Of a stretch of 64,000 nt of DNA, positions 1 to 8,797 are shown in pieces. The DNA lies in the NCBI RefSeq assembly GCF_021284745.1, contig NZ_CP089925.1, positions 186,001-250,000 of the forward strand. Reading direction: 5' to 3'. This stretch comes from Lysobacter sp. KIS68-7. GTDB lineage: Bacteria > Pseudomonadota > Gammaproteobacteria > Xanthomonadales > Xanthomonadaceae. The notes beneath the pieces are model-generated. The model saw only the letters and a list, made by a program, of their open reading frames with translations. It ran no database searches and had not been told where the DNA came from. Both the position numbers and the translations under genes were made by a program. Numbering within the stretch: the first letter of the stretch is position 1; each line of letters begins with the position of its first letter.

Positions 1-1082
1 AGGTCTCGCGCGACGTCATGGACGTCCACGGCGGCAAGGGCATCATCCTCGGCCCGCGCAACTATGCCGGCCGCGGCTGGCAGGCCACGCCGATCATGAT
101 CACGGTGGAAGGCGCGAACATCATGACGCGCTCGCTGATGATCTTCGGCCAGGGCGCGATCCTGTGCCACCCGTGGGTCATGAAGGAAATGAAGGCGGCG
201 CAGCTGGCCGATGCGAACGAACGCATCGACACGTTCGACGACGCGCTGTTCGGCCACATCGGCTATGCGATCTCCAACGCCGTGCGCAGCTGGTGGTTCG
301 GCCTGACCAGCGCGCGCATCGGCAAGGCGCCGGGCGACGAATACACCAAGCGCTTCTATCGCAAGCTCGATCGCTATTCCGCCGCGCTCGCGGTGATGGC
401 CGATACGTCGATGCTGCTGCTCGGCGGCAAGCTGAAGTTCAAGGAGTCCCTGTCGGGCCGCCTGGGCGACGTGCTCTCGCAGCTGTACATCTGCAGCAGC
501 ATGCTCAAGCGCTACGAAGACGAAGGCCGCCCGGTCGGCGACCAGCCTCTGCTCGCCTGGGCCTTCCACGATTCGATCAACAAGATCGAAACCGCGTTGT
601 CCGGTGCGCTGCGCAACTTCCCGATCCGTCCGGTGGGCTGGGTGCTGTGGGCGCTGATCTTCCCGTGGGGCCGCCGCGCGCAGCCACCGAGCGATCGTCT
701 GGGCCATCGCGCCGCCTCGCTGCTGATGACGCCGTGCGATGCGCGCCAGCGCCTGGCCGAAGGCGTGTTCACCGCGCCCACGGCGAACAACCCCGCCGGC
801 CGCATCGACAGTTACCTGCCGAAGGTGATCCTCGCCGAACCGGTCGAGCGCAAGTTCCTCAAGGCGCTGAAGAACAGCGACATCGAAGCGCTCGAGTTCG
901 ATGCGCAACTCGACGAAGGCGTGCGCGAAGGCTGGATCACCGCGGACGAGCGCAAGCAGCTCGAAGAACTGCGCGCGATGACGCTGGATGCGATCAGCGT
1001 CGACGACTTCGAGTCGTGGGAGCTGCGCGCCGCGTCGTTCGAACAGGCGGCCGGCGTCGGCCATCCGCGCGCCGCGGCCTGA
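1..1082 (+). CDS. fadE: Acyl-CoA dehydrogenase FadE, C-terminal part (5' end outside window)
   Basis: The frame is open from the window edge (reading from base 3) to a TGA at 1080-1082, giving about 359 residues. The motif GGKGIILGPRNYAGRGWQ followed by ITVEGANIMTRSL is typical of the long bacterial fatty acyl-CoA dehydrogenases of the E. coli FadE type, which oxidise acyl-CoA to enoyl-CoA in beta-oxidation using FAD. The remainder corresponds to the C-terminal extension found only in the FadE branch (about 800 residues in full). The N-terminal catalytic half is not in the window, so the ATG at 18 is internal and not a start. Strong family call; orthology to fadE is inferred. Confidence 0.8.
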   Translation, partial: VSRDVMDVHGGKGIILGPRNYAGRGWQATPIMITVEGANIMTRSLMIFGQGAILCHPWVMKEMKAAQLADANERIDTFDDALFGHIGYAISNAVRSWWFGLTSARIGKAPGDEYTKRFYRKLDRYSAALAVMADTSMLLLGGKLKFKESLSGRLGDVLSQLYICSSMLKRYEDEGRPVGDQPLLAWAFHDSINKIETALSGALRNFPIRPVGWVLWALIFPWGRRAQPPSDRLGHRAASLLMTPCDARQRLAEGVFTAPTANNPAGRIDSYLPKVILAEPVERKFLKALKNSDIEALEFDAQLDEGVREGWITADERKQLEELRAMTLDAISVDDFESWELRAASFEQAAGVGHPRAAA

Positions 1083-1089
1083 CCGCGGC

Positions 1090-1551
1090 GTGTCGGTCCT
1101 CTCGCTCTACCGCCGCGTCACGCGCTGGCCCGGCGGCCATTGGATGTTCGCGCGCGCCGTATGCTGGCGCGCGCCCTACTTCGCCAGCATCGCCCCACGC
1201 ATCGCGGTGCTGGAACCGGGCCGCTGCGAAGCCTCGATCGCGCACCGCCGCAAGGTGACCAACCACATCGGCACCGTGCATGCGATCGCGCTGTGCAACC
1301 TCGCCGAGTTCGCGGGCGGGCTGGTGACGGATGTGTCGATCCCGCCCTCGATGCGGTGGATCCCGAAGGGCATGCAGGTCGAATACCTCGGCAAGGCGAA
1401 CGGCACGATGCACGCCGTCGCCACGCCCGACATCCCCGCCGTCGAAGCGGCGCAGGGTTACGAATTGCCCGTCACCGTGCTGGTCAGCGATCCGCAAGCC
1501 GCGCCCGTGTTCCGCGCGCGCATCGCGATGTGGGTGTCGCCGCGCCGTTAG
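1090..1551 (+). CDS. DUF4442 hotdog-fold protein, thioesterase-like
   Basis: 153 residues from a GTG at 1090, only 7 nt after the fadE stop, so probably co-transcribed with it. The sequence around TNHIGTVHAIALCNLAEFAGG resembles the core helix of the DUF4442/YiiD C-terminal family, which has a hotdog thioesterase fold. A role as an acyl-CoA thioesterase next to fadE is plausible but inferred. A later ATG at 1144 would remove 18 residues; the GTG is preferred for its operon spacing. The stop codon overlaps the stop of the convergent gene on the minus strand (TTAG at 1548-1551). Confidence 0.65.
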   Translation: MSVLSLYRRVTRWPGGHWMFARAVCWRAPYFASIAPRIAVLEPGRCEASIAHRRKVTNHIGTVHAIALCNLAEFAGGLVTDVSIPPSMRWIPKGMQVEYLGKANGTMHAVATPDIPAVEAAQGYELPVTVLVSDPQAAPVFRARIAMWVSPRR

Positions 1552-1901
1552 GGCGACCAGGCCACCAGCGCGGCGGCCATCAAGCCCGGGAACGCCTGGA
1601 TGAAGAAGATCTTCCGGTTCGCCGTCGCGCCACCGTACAGGCCCGCGAGGATCACGAACGCGAGGAACAGCAGCACGATCTCGCGCGACTGCACGATCAG
1701 GCCATAGAGCAGGCCCGCGGCGAGGAAGCCGTTGTACAGGCCCTGGTTGGCCGCCAGCACGCGCGAGGCCGCCGCCGATTCCGCGCCCTGGCGGAACGTG
1801 CGCAGCCCGATGGGTTTGGTCCACAGGAACATCTCGAGCACCAGGAACCACGCGTGCAGCAGCGCGACGAACACGACGACGAGCGTGGCGGCGAGGGTCA
1901 T
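1548..1901 (-). CDS. DUF1304 integral membrane protein
   Basis: 117 residues with four hydrophobic segments (roughly residues 2-24, 50-70, 72-90 and 97-115) and the conserved stretch FLVLEMFLWTKP near residue 20-31. It matches the small DUF1304 membrane family in length and pattern. No biochemical function is established for this family. It sits one base downstream of the epimerase gene that ends at 1903, so it is likely the last gene of a minus-strand operon. It converges on the DUF4442 gene with overlapping stop codons. Confidence 0.7.
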   Translation of the reverse strand: MTLAATLVVVFVALLHAWFLVLEMFLWTKPIGLRTFRQGAESAAASRVLAANQGLYNGFLAAGLLYGLIVQSREIVLLFLAFVILAGLYGGATANRKIFFIQAFPGLMAAALVAWSP

Positions 1902-1902
1902 G

Positions 1903-3144
1903 TCAGTGTTTCTTCTTCTTGGAGGAAGACTTCTTCGTCGATGATTTCTTCGACGACTTCTTCGACGTCGATTTCTTCACCGGCTTGGGCTCCAGCGACG
2001 CATGCCACGCCTTCAGCACCGCGGCTTCGCGTTCGGGCGGCAGGCCCGCCTTCGGATTCGCGCGACGGTCCGGCGGCAACGAGCGCCAGTACGCGAGCGT
2101 GTCCGCCACCGTCGTGTCGAGCGGGCGATATGTCAGGCCCGCGGCCTGCGCCTTCGCGCTGCTCATGCGGCCGAAGCCCGCGTTCTCGCCTTCGGCCGGG
2201 ATCCACACCGGCATGTCCTGCCACGCGCTCACTTGTTGCTTGTCGAGGAAGGCCGCCGGCACCCACGTCACCGTCGAGGGCTTGGCCGCGATGCGCTGGC
2301 AGCTGTCAAGCAACTCGCCCATCGTCAACTTGCCGCCGGGCGCATCGGCGTTGAACGTGCCGAAATTGCGCTGCTCGATCACGTGCAGCATGAAGGCCGC
2401 GAGGTCGCGCACGTCGATGAACTGCGTCGGGTCCGCCGCACTGCCCGGCCCGAGGATTTCGCCGCCGCGATCGGCGCGCGCGGGCCAGTAGGTGAAGCGA
2501 TCGGTCGTATCGCCGGGGCCGACGATCAATCCGGGACGCACGACGGTCACGTGCCCGGGGATCTCGCGCTGCGCCGCCGATTCGCACAAGGCTTTCAGCC
2601 CCCCGTAGGTCTCGCCCGTCACTTCGGTGACGTTGGGATCGGCGAGCTGCGCAACGGGCGCGCTCTCGTCCTGGTTCGGCACGTCGAGCCTGGCGTACAC
2701 CGAGATGGTGGACACGAGCAGGTACTGGTCGACGCGCTTGGCGAGCAGTTGCGCCGAACGCGTCACGTCGGCCGGCAGGTAGGCCGAGGTGTCCAGCACC
2801 GCGTCCCACTTGCGGCGCCCTTCGAGCGCCTTCATGTCGGTCTTGCGGTCGCCCTGCAGTTGTTCGATGTCCTTGAACTCTTCGCCGCTGAAGCGCGTGG
2901 GATTGGTCTTGCCGCGGTTGAACAGCGTGAGCTTGTGGCCCTTCGCGCGCGCGGCCTCGACGAAATGCGGACCGAGGAAACCGGTGCCGCCCAGCACGAG
3001 GATGCGCAGCGGTGCGCCGGGCTTGCGGAACGCGTCGTCGTTGGTGTCCTCCGCAGCGGGCTTCTTTTTCCGTGCGAACGCGGGCATCGCGGCAAGGCCT
3101 GCGGCGGCGAGCGACACGGTGAGGAAATCGCGGCGGCTGGTCAT
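1903..3144 (-). CDS. Tat-exported NAD-dependent epimerase/dehydratase-like protein with Lys/Ser tail
   Basis: 413 residues from an ATG at 3144 that overlaps the stop of the upstream transporter (TCAT on the plus strand, 3141-3144). The N-terminus SRRDFLTVSLAAAGLAAMPA is a twin-arginine signal with AFA before the mature part. A Rossmann motif LVLGGTGFLGPH follows near residue 50, as in extended SDR epimerases of the type often paired with isoflavone-reductase-like proteins. The last 25 or so residues are almost only K, S and T. Export of a nucleotide-binding SDR via Tat would fit folding with cofactor in the cytoplasm. Substrate unknown. The open frame continues far upstream of 3144, but that part lacks family similarity. 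Confidence 0.75.
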   Translation of the reverse strand: MTSRRDFLTVSLAAAGLAAMPAFARKKKPAAEDTNDDAFRKPGAPLRILVLGGTGFLGPHFVEAARAKGHKLTLFNRGKTNPTRFSGEEFKDIEQLQGDRKTDMKALEGRRKWDAVLDTSAYLPADVTRSAQLLAKRVDQYLLVSTISVYARLDVPNQDESAPVAQLADPNVTEVTGETYGGLKALCESAAQREIPGHVTVVRPGLIVGPGDTTDRFTYWPARADRGGEILGPGSAADPTQFIDVRDLAAFMLHVIEQRNFGTFNADAPGGKLTMGELLDSCQRIAAKPSTVTWVPAAFLDKQQVSAWQDMPVWIPAEGENAGFGRMSSAKAQAAGLTYRPLDTTVADTLAYWRSLPPDRRANPKAGLPPEREAAVLKAWHASLEPKPVKKSTSKKSSKKSSTKKSSSKKKKH

Positions 3145-4502
3145 CGAGTCGGGTCTCCTGGTTGTCCTCCGGATGCTCCCGGGAGTGTGCGCTGGAGGCG
3201 CACCACGCGCCATGCGCAAAGCGTGAACGCGCATGCAAGACCGGCGCCCGCCAGGAACACGATCCGCGAACCGAACAGGCTCAGCGCCTTGTGCAGCCAC
3301 ACGAAGCTGACATCCCCCGTGCGGTACACGAAGGTGTCGATCGCGGCCTTGGCCTTGTAACGCCATTCGCGCGCAACGCGCGTGTAGATCGTCTCGCGGC
3401 CGGGCTTGCCCAGCGCGAACTCGCCGCCGCGCGTGACCACCTGCACCACCGCAACCAGCATCGGGAATGGCGAGGCGGCCAGCAGGCAGAAGCCGAACAG
3501 CACCAGGATGCCCGGGAGCAGCAATGCCGGCCCCACGCCATGGGTGCGCAGCAACCAGCGTGTGAAGAGCAACTGCACCGTGATGGCGAGCAGGTTGATC
3601 GCCAGGTCGATGTTGGCGAAGTACGTCGTCGCGCCTGCGGCATCGGCGGCGAACAGATGGCGCACGATCGCGGCCTGTTCGTTGTACAGCAGCGTGCCCA
3701 CGCCGACGCCGAAGAACATCAGCAGCGCCAGTGCGCGCAGCAGGGGTTCGCGCCACACCAGCTGCAGGCCGGCCCATACCGAACCGCCGATCGCGTGCTC
3801 GCCGCTGGCCTCGCCATGCGCACGTTCGCGCCGCAAGGCCCAGGGCCGCAGTTGGAAGATGCACACCACGCAGGCGCCGAGGAACGCGATGGACACCAGC
3901 AACAGGTTGGCCACGCCCACGCGCTCGGCCAGCGTGCGCGTGATCGCCGGGCCGAGCAGCGCGCCCACCGTGCCCGCCGCGCCGATGTAGCCGTAGTAAC
4001 GCTTGGCGTGCGCGTCGTCGAACACGTCCGCCATGAAGCTCCAGAACACGGTGACGGCGAACAGGTTGAACACCGCCGTGAAGATGAAGAACGCGACGCC
4101 GCGCCCCGCCACCTGCCGATCGAAGGCCAGGTAGAAGGCCATCAGGCAGGCGATGAACACGGCGTACACCACGGGCAGGAACACGCGCCGCGGGAAGCGC
4201 GCGACCAGCGCGCCGTACAGGGGCTGCAGGACCAGCATCACCAGGAAGGTCCCGGTGAAGAGCAACTGCAGCGTGAAATCCCGCAGGTCCCAGCCGCGCG
4301 CGTCGGCCCACGCGACCCAGGCGCGCGGGAACACGGCGAGTGCGTCGCTGGAGGCGCCCATCGCGTCGCGCACCGGGCGCAGGACGTAATAGCCCGTCAG
4401 CAGGCAGAAGAAATAGAGCATCGCCCACCACAACGGGGGCGACTCGGCCAGCGCGCCGCGGAACCGCGCCAATCCGGGCTTGGTGTCTCCAGCGTGCGGC
4501 AT
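3141..4502 (-). CDS. ATP/ADP carrier-like (COG3202-type) major facilitator membrane protein
   Basis: 453 residues, about 12 hydrophobic segments. The N-terminal YYVLRPVRDAMG motif is the signature of bacterial proteins distantly related to the plastid/rickettsial nucleotide carriers and often annotated as MFS transporter or NTP/NDP exchange transporter. Free-living bacteria carry such proteins without evidence for ATP import, so nucleotide exchange should not be assumed. The gene overlaps the Tat-epimerase gene by 4 bp, which implies translational coupling. No Shine-Dalgarno sequence is evident before the ATG at 4502; the start is otherwise unopposed. Confidence 0.65.
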   Translation of the reverse strand: MPHAGDTKPGLARFRGALAESPPLWWAMLYFFCLLTGYYVLRPVRDAMGASSDALAVFPRAWVAWADARGWDLRDFTLQLLFTGTFLVMLVLQPLYGALVARFPRRVFLPVVYAVFIACLMAFYLAFDRQVAGRGVAFFIFTAVFNLFAVTVFWSFMADVFDDAHAKRYYGYIGAAGTVGALLGPAITRTLAERVGVANLLLVSIAFLGACVVCIFQLRPWALRRERAHGEASGEHAIGGSVWAGLQLVWREPLLRALALLMFFGVGVGTLLYNEQAAIVRHLFAADAAGATTYFANIDLAINLLAITVQLLFTRWLLRTHGVGPALLLPGILVLFGFCLLAASPFPMLVAVVQVVTRGGEFALGKPGRETIYTRVAREWRYKAKAAIDTFVYRTGDVSFVWLHKALSLFGSRIVFLAGAGLACAFTLCAWRVVRLQRTLPGASGGQPGDPTR

Positions 4503-4593
4503 GGGGGTCCCGGCAGCGAGGTGCGCCGCACGTTAGCCCATGGCGCCTGCGCCCCGCTACCATCGGAGGCTCGCCTCCCCCTGGAATCCCCGC

Positions 4594-6180
4594 TTGCACG
4601 CGTTCGACTACATCATCATCGGCGCAGGTTCGGCCGGCTGCGTGCTCGCCAATCGACTGTCGGAAGACCCGAACGTCCGCGTGCTCCTGCTCGAGGCGGG
4701 CGGGCGCGACTGGCATCCCTTCATCCACATGCCCGCGGGCCTGGCGAAGCTGTCGGGCACCAAGGGCGTGAACTGGGATTACTACACGGTCGCCGAGAAG
4801 CAGCTCGACAACCGCACGCTGTGGTGGCCGCGCGGCAAGGTGCTCGGCGGTTCGAGTTCGATCAATGCGATGTGCTACATCCGCGGCCATGCGCGCGACT
4901 ACGACGACTGGGCCGCGCACGGCGCGACCGGTTGGAACTGGGCGTCGGTGCTGCCCTACTTCAAGCGCAGCGAAGGCAACGTGCGCGGCGCGGATGCGTA
5001 CCACGGCGCCGAGGGCCCGCTCACGGTCTCCGACCTGCGCTACGTCAATCCGCTGACCGAGGTGTTCGTCGAAGCGGGCCGGCAGGCCGGCATTCCGCAC
5101 AATCGCGACTTCAATGGCGCGTCGCTCGAAGGCGTGGGCCTGTACCAGGTCACGCAGCGCGACGGCGCGCGGTGTTCGGCTGCGGTCGGCTACCTGCATC
5201 CGGTGCGCGCGCGGAAGAACCTGGTCGTGCGCACCGATGCGATGGTCACCCGCATCACCTTCGACAAGGGGCGCACCAACGGCGTCACCGCCGTCGTGCG
5301 CGGGCAGGCCTACCACTTCGAAGCCACCCGCGAGGTGCTGCTCAGCGGCGGCGCGATCAATTCCCCGCACCTGCTGATGCTCTCCGGCATCGGCCCCGCG
5401 CGCGAACTGCAGCGCCATGGCATCGCGGTGGTGCACGACGCGCCGGGCGTCGGCGAGAACCTGCAGGATCATCTCGACATCTGCACGCTCGAGCATTCGA
5501 CGCAGCCGATCACCTACGACCGCATCAGCGACGTCAAGGTGGCCTACGACTATTTCCTGCGCGGCCATTCCGGCGCCGGCAGCAGCAACATCGCCGAGGG
5601 CGGCGGCTTCGTGCGTTCCTCGCTGGCACCGGACGAACGCCCCGACATCCAGCTCCACTTCCTGCCCGCGATGCTCGACGACCACGGGCGCCACCGCCTG
5701 CGCGGCGACGGCTATACGGTGCATGCCTGCTTCCTGCGCCCGCGCAGCCGCGGCCGCATTGCGCTCGCCAGCGGGCGCGCCGGCGACAAGCCGCGCATCG
5801 AAGCGAACTACCTGACGGATCCGGACGGGTTCGACATGCGCATGATGGTCGAGTGCGCGAAGGTCTCGCGCACGATCCTGGCGCAGAAGGCGTTCGACCC
5901 GTATCGCGGCGAGCCGATCTTCCCCGCGCGCCGCGACCTCGACGATCGCGACCTGGAAGCGTTCGTGCGTGCGAAGGCGGAGACGGTGTACCACCCGATC
6001 GGCACGTGCCGGATGGGCAGCGATGCGCAGTCGGTGGTCGATCCTTCCCTGCGCGTGCGCGGCGTGGAAGGCCTGCGCGTGATCGATGCGTCCGTCATGC
6101 CCGCACTCGTCAGCGGCAACACCAATGCGCCGACGATCATGATCGCGGAGCGTGCGTCGGACCTGATCATCCGCGCCTGA
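4594..6180 (+). CDS. GMC-family FAD oxidoreductase, choline/alcohol dehydrogenase type
   Basis: About 528 residues if translation begins at the TTG at 4594, which gives HAFDYIIIGAGSAGCVLANR immediately after the start, the usual position of the FAD-binding GxGxxG. An ATG at 4540 would add 18 residues without family similarity. Neither start has a good Shine-Dalgarno sequence. Visible motifs are the GMC signature region GGSSSINAMCYIRG, GGAINSPHLLMLSGIG, and the C-terminal YHPIGTCRMG with the catalytic His and GNTNAPTIMIAERASDLI. These place it with BetA-like dehydrogenases; the alcohol substrate cannot be told from the sequence. It is divergent from the transporter at 4502. Confidence 0.82.
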   Translation: MHAFDYIIIGAGSAGCVLANRLSEDPNVRVLLLEAGGRDWHPFIHMPAGLAKLSGTKGVNWDYYTVAEKQLDNRTLWWPRGKVLGGSSSINAMCYIRGHARDYDDWAAHGATGWNWASVLPYFKRSEGNVRGADAYHGAEGPLTVSDLRYVNPLTEVFVEAGRQAGIPHNRDFNGASLEGVGLYQVTQRDGARCSAAVGYLHPVRARKNLVVRTDAMVTRITFDKGRTNGVTAVVRGQAYHFEATREVLLSGGAINSPHLLMLSGIGPARELQRHGIAVVHDAPGVGENLQDHLDICTLEHSTQPITYDRISDVKVAYDYFLRGHSGAGSSNIAEGGGFVRSSLAPDERPDIQLHFLPAMLDDHGRHRLRGDGYTVHACFLRPRSRGRIALASGRAGDKPRIEANYLTDPDGFDMRMMVECAKVSRTILAQKAFDPYRGEPIFPARRDLDDRDLEAFVRAKAETVYHPIGTCRMGSDAQSVVDPSLRVRGVEGLRVIDASVMPALVSGNTNAPTIMIAERASDLIIRA

Positions 6181-6201
6181 AGCAGAAGCCGCTGACGCGC
6201 C

Positions 6202-8106
6202 TCAGGCGCGCTCGAGCATCGGCGGCAAGGGGCAATGCAGCGCTGCGCAGATCGTGCGCAGCAATTCGGATTCGGCCACGGTCACCGTGCCGTCATTGCC
6301 GATGGTCGCGACCAGGCCTTCGACCACCGCCTGCTTCGCCAACGGATCCAGCGCATCCAGCGGCGCCCAGGTCGCATCGAGCGCGAGCACGCCTTCCTTG
6401 CGCGGAAGGTAGGGCAGGTGGTCCTGCGGGAGCACGCGCTGGATGCCGGTGAGATAGGCGCGCTGCGCGGCCTCGGGGCTCTCGTGGCCGGACTGCGCCA
6501 CGACGCAGAGCATCGTCGCGATCTCGCTGCGCACGTCGGACAACTTGTTGCGGCCGAAGCGCATGTGCCGCGCGGGGTCCAGCGATTCGGTCACCTGCAC
6601 CTGCAGCAGGCGGCCCAGGCAGTATTCGAACAGCGATACGCGGCCGTCGGTGTGCACGACGGCGTGCACGGCGTCGAGGAACACGTCGAGCTCCGGGCGC
6701 GGCCGCAGGCGCAGCTCCGGGAAGGCGAGCGAGGCGAGCGGAAGGCGTAGCGCGGGATGCAGCGCGGCGAGGTGCTGCGTGCGCAGTTCGGCCGCATGCG
6801 TGGCCATCGCCAGGCCCAGGCGTGCCGCGATCTCTTCGCGCTGCAGCGCCTGCAGGCGCTTGTCGTCATCGAGCAGCAGGCCGAGCAGCAAGGGCATGAC
6901 CAGGTCGCGGCGACGCACCAGCGCGCGCACGGTGTCGGGGATCTTGTCGACGATCGCGTCCGCGCGCTTGTAGTCGTCCGCATTGGGCCGTGCGACCTGC
7001 GCCACGACCATCGGCGGCGTCACCGCCAACTGCGCCTGCTCCGAGGGCAACTGCGCGCCGCTGCCGGCGACGAGCCCGAGCTGCACGTCTTCCTCGAGCC
7101 CGTTCGGCGGATTGGCCAGCCAGCGCTGTTGCAGCGCCTTGAGGTTCTCCGGGCGAAACGAGGGCTCCAGTTCCTGGATGCGTTCGATCAGCGGCGGATG
7201 CGTTGCGAACAGGCCGGAGAATCCGACACCGTCGCCGAACAGCATGTGGCTGACTTCTTCCGCATCGTTGCGTTCGTTGAGGCGCGAGCCTTCCTCCAGT
7301 CCACCGATCTTCTTCAGCGCACCGGCCAGGCCCGTCGTCTGGCGCGTGAACTGCACCGCCGAGGCGTCCGCGAGCTTCTCGCGCTGGCGGCTCACGCTGG
7401 CCTTGATCATGCGGCCGAAGAACAGGCCGATGTAGCCGACGACCATCGCGATCAGCGCGGCGACCAGCACCGCGCCCGCGCCCTTGTTGCGTCCGCCGAA
7501 CCGCCCGTGCTGCAGGATCTTCCGGCCGATGAGCCCCAGCATGAGGATGCCGAACAGCACGCCCATCAGGCGGATGTTGAGCCGCATGTCGCCGTTGAGG
7601 ACGTGGCTGAACTCGTGCGCGATCACGCCCTGCAGTTCGTCGCGGTTGAGGCGGTCGAGCGCGCCGCGCGTCACCGCGATCACCGCATCCGACGGCGAGT
7701 AGCCCGCGGCGAACGCGTTGATGCCCGCCTCGTGTTCGAGCACGAAGATCTTCGGCACCGGCACGCCGGAGGCGATGGCGATCTCCTCCACCACGTTGCG
7801 CAGGCGCCGCAGGTTGAAGTCGGTGGTGTCCGCGGCGATCGGCGTGCCGCCCATCTGCAGCGCCACCGATTCACCGCCGCCGCGCAGCGAGGCGATGCGA
7901 TACAGCGAGCCCAACCCGATCACGCCGAGCGTCAGCACCGTGCAGAACACGAGCAGCGCACCGCCGTCCCCGCCCCCGGTCGCGCCGAAGGCCAGGAACG
8001 CGGCGAAGTCGACCGAGAGGACGATGCCAAGTACCGCCAGCCCGAACAGGAGGATCAGGCGCGACGAATTCCGCCGCGCCGCCGCCTGGCGCTCGAAGAA
8101 GTTCAT
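6202..8106 (-). CDS. M48-family membrane metalloprotease, HtpX-like with long C-terminal extension
   Basis: 634 residues. Two hydrophobic segments lie near residues 17-40 and 50-68, the zinc motif HEFSH is at 164-168, and further hydrophobic segments lie around 180-230. The family cleaves misfolded or damaged membrane proteins. At 634 residues it is about twice the length of HtpX. The C-terminal half (from about residue 330) is mostly helical, without a recognised catalytic motif, and ends in a region resembling TerB/DnaJ-type domains (inference). It is directly followed in the operon sense by its usual partner: lemA lies 12 nt upstream of its start. Confidence 0.8.
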   Translation of the reverse strand: MNFFERQAAARRNSSRLILLFGLAVLGIVLSVDFAAFLAFGATGGGDGGALLVFCTVLTLGVIGLGSLYRIASLRGGGESVALQMGGTPIAADTTDFNLRRLRNVVEEIAIASGVPVPKIFVLEHEAGINAFAAGYSPSDAVIAVTRGALDRLNRDELQGVIAHEFSHVLNGDMRLNIRLMGVLFGILMLGLIGRKILQHGRFGGRNKGAGAVLVAALIAMVVGYIGLFFGRMIKASVSRQREKLADASAVQFTRQTTGLAGALKKIGGLEEGSRLNERNDAEEVSHMLFGDGVGFSGLFATHPPLIERIQELEPSFRPENLKALQQRWLANPPNGLEEDVQLGLVAGSGAQLPSEQAQLAVTPPMVVAQVARPNADDYKRADAIVDKIPDTVRALVRRRDLVMPLLLGLLLDDDKRLQALQREEIAARLGLAMATHAAELRTQHLAALHPALRLPLASLAFPELRLRPRPELDVFLDAVHAVVHTDGRVSLFEYCLGRLLQVQVTESLDPARHMRFGRNKLSDVRSEIATMLCVVAQSGHESPEAAQRAYLTGIQRVLPQDHLPYLPRKEGVLALDATWAPLDALDPLAKQAVVEGLVATIGNDGTVTVAESELLRTICAALHCPLPPMLERA

Positions 8107-8118
8107 GCGGGGATCGGT

Positions 8119-8715
8119 TTAGAACTGCACTTTCGGCGCCGCACGCACCTGCGCCTGTTGCTCGTTGGGAATTTCGAGCAGGGCGGCGGGCAGGAACTGG
8201 AACATGCCCGCGAAGATCGACGACGGGAAGGTCTCGCGCTTGTTGTTGTAGGCCATCACCGAATCGTTGAAGGCCTGGCGCGCGAAGGCGACCTTGTTTT
8301 CCGTCGAGGTCAGCTCCTCGGTGAGCTGCATCATGTTCTGGTTCGCCTTGAGGTCCGGGTAGGCCTCGGCGACCGCCATCAGGCGGCCCAGCGCGCCATT
8401 CAACACGCCCTGCGAGTTGGCGAGTTCGGCCATGGCCGACGGGTCGCCGGGACTGGCCTTCGCGGCGGACAGGCCCGACATCGCGGCGCTGCGCGCGGCG
8501 ATCACCGCCTCCATCGTCCCGCGCTCGTGGGCCATGTAGCCCTTCACGGTCTCGACCAGGTTGGGAATGAGGTCGAAGCGGCGCTGCAGCTGCACGTCGA
8601 TTTGCGCAAAGGCGTTCTTGAATGCGTTGCGGGCGACGACCAACCCGTTGTACATCCCCATCAACCAGAAGCCCACGACCGCCACAATTGCGAGCAGGAT
8701 CAAGAAAGCAAGCAT
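8119..8715 (-). CDS. LemA family protein
   Basis: 198 residues. Start chosen at the ATG at 8715 because AAGGGGA precedes it by about 8 nt; an ATG at 8733 would include that Shine-Dalgarno sequence inside the coding region. The N-terminal membrane anchor MLAFLILLAIVAVVGFWLM is followed by the LemA hallmark YNGLVVARN...QIDVQLQRRFDLIPNLVETV. LemA proteins are inner-membrane proteins with a helical domain of unknown exact function, often encoded with M48 proteases or TPM-domain proteins, as here. The two genes probably form one transcript, lemA first. Confidence 0.85.
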   Translation of the reverse strand: MLAFLILLAIVAVVGFWLMGMYNGLVVARNAFKNAFAQIDVQLQRRFDLIPNLVETVKGYMAHERGTMEAVIAARSAAMSGLSAAKASPGDPSAMAELANSQGVLNGALGRLMAVAEAYPDLKANQNMMQLTEELTSTENKVAFARQAFNDSVMAYNNKRETFPSSIFAGMFQFLPAALLEIPNEQQAQVRAAPKVQF

Positions 8716-8797
8716 CACATTCCCCTTGTTCATGCAAAGCGCGGATCTGGCGCTATGATCGGCCAGCATTTCGCAGCATACGCAGGGGGCACGCCCG

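Noticed and set aside
3162-6452. Stop-free plus-strand frame of 1096 codons
   Set aside because: Overlaps three supported genes, very rich in R, H, Q and A, no domain similarity; a codon-bias shadow.
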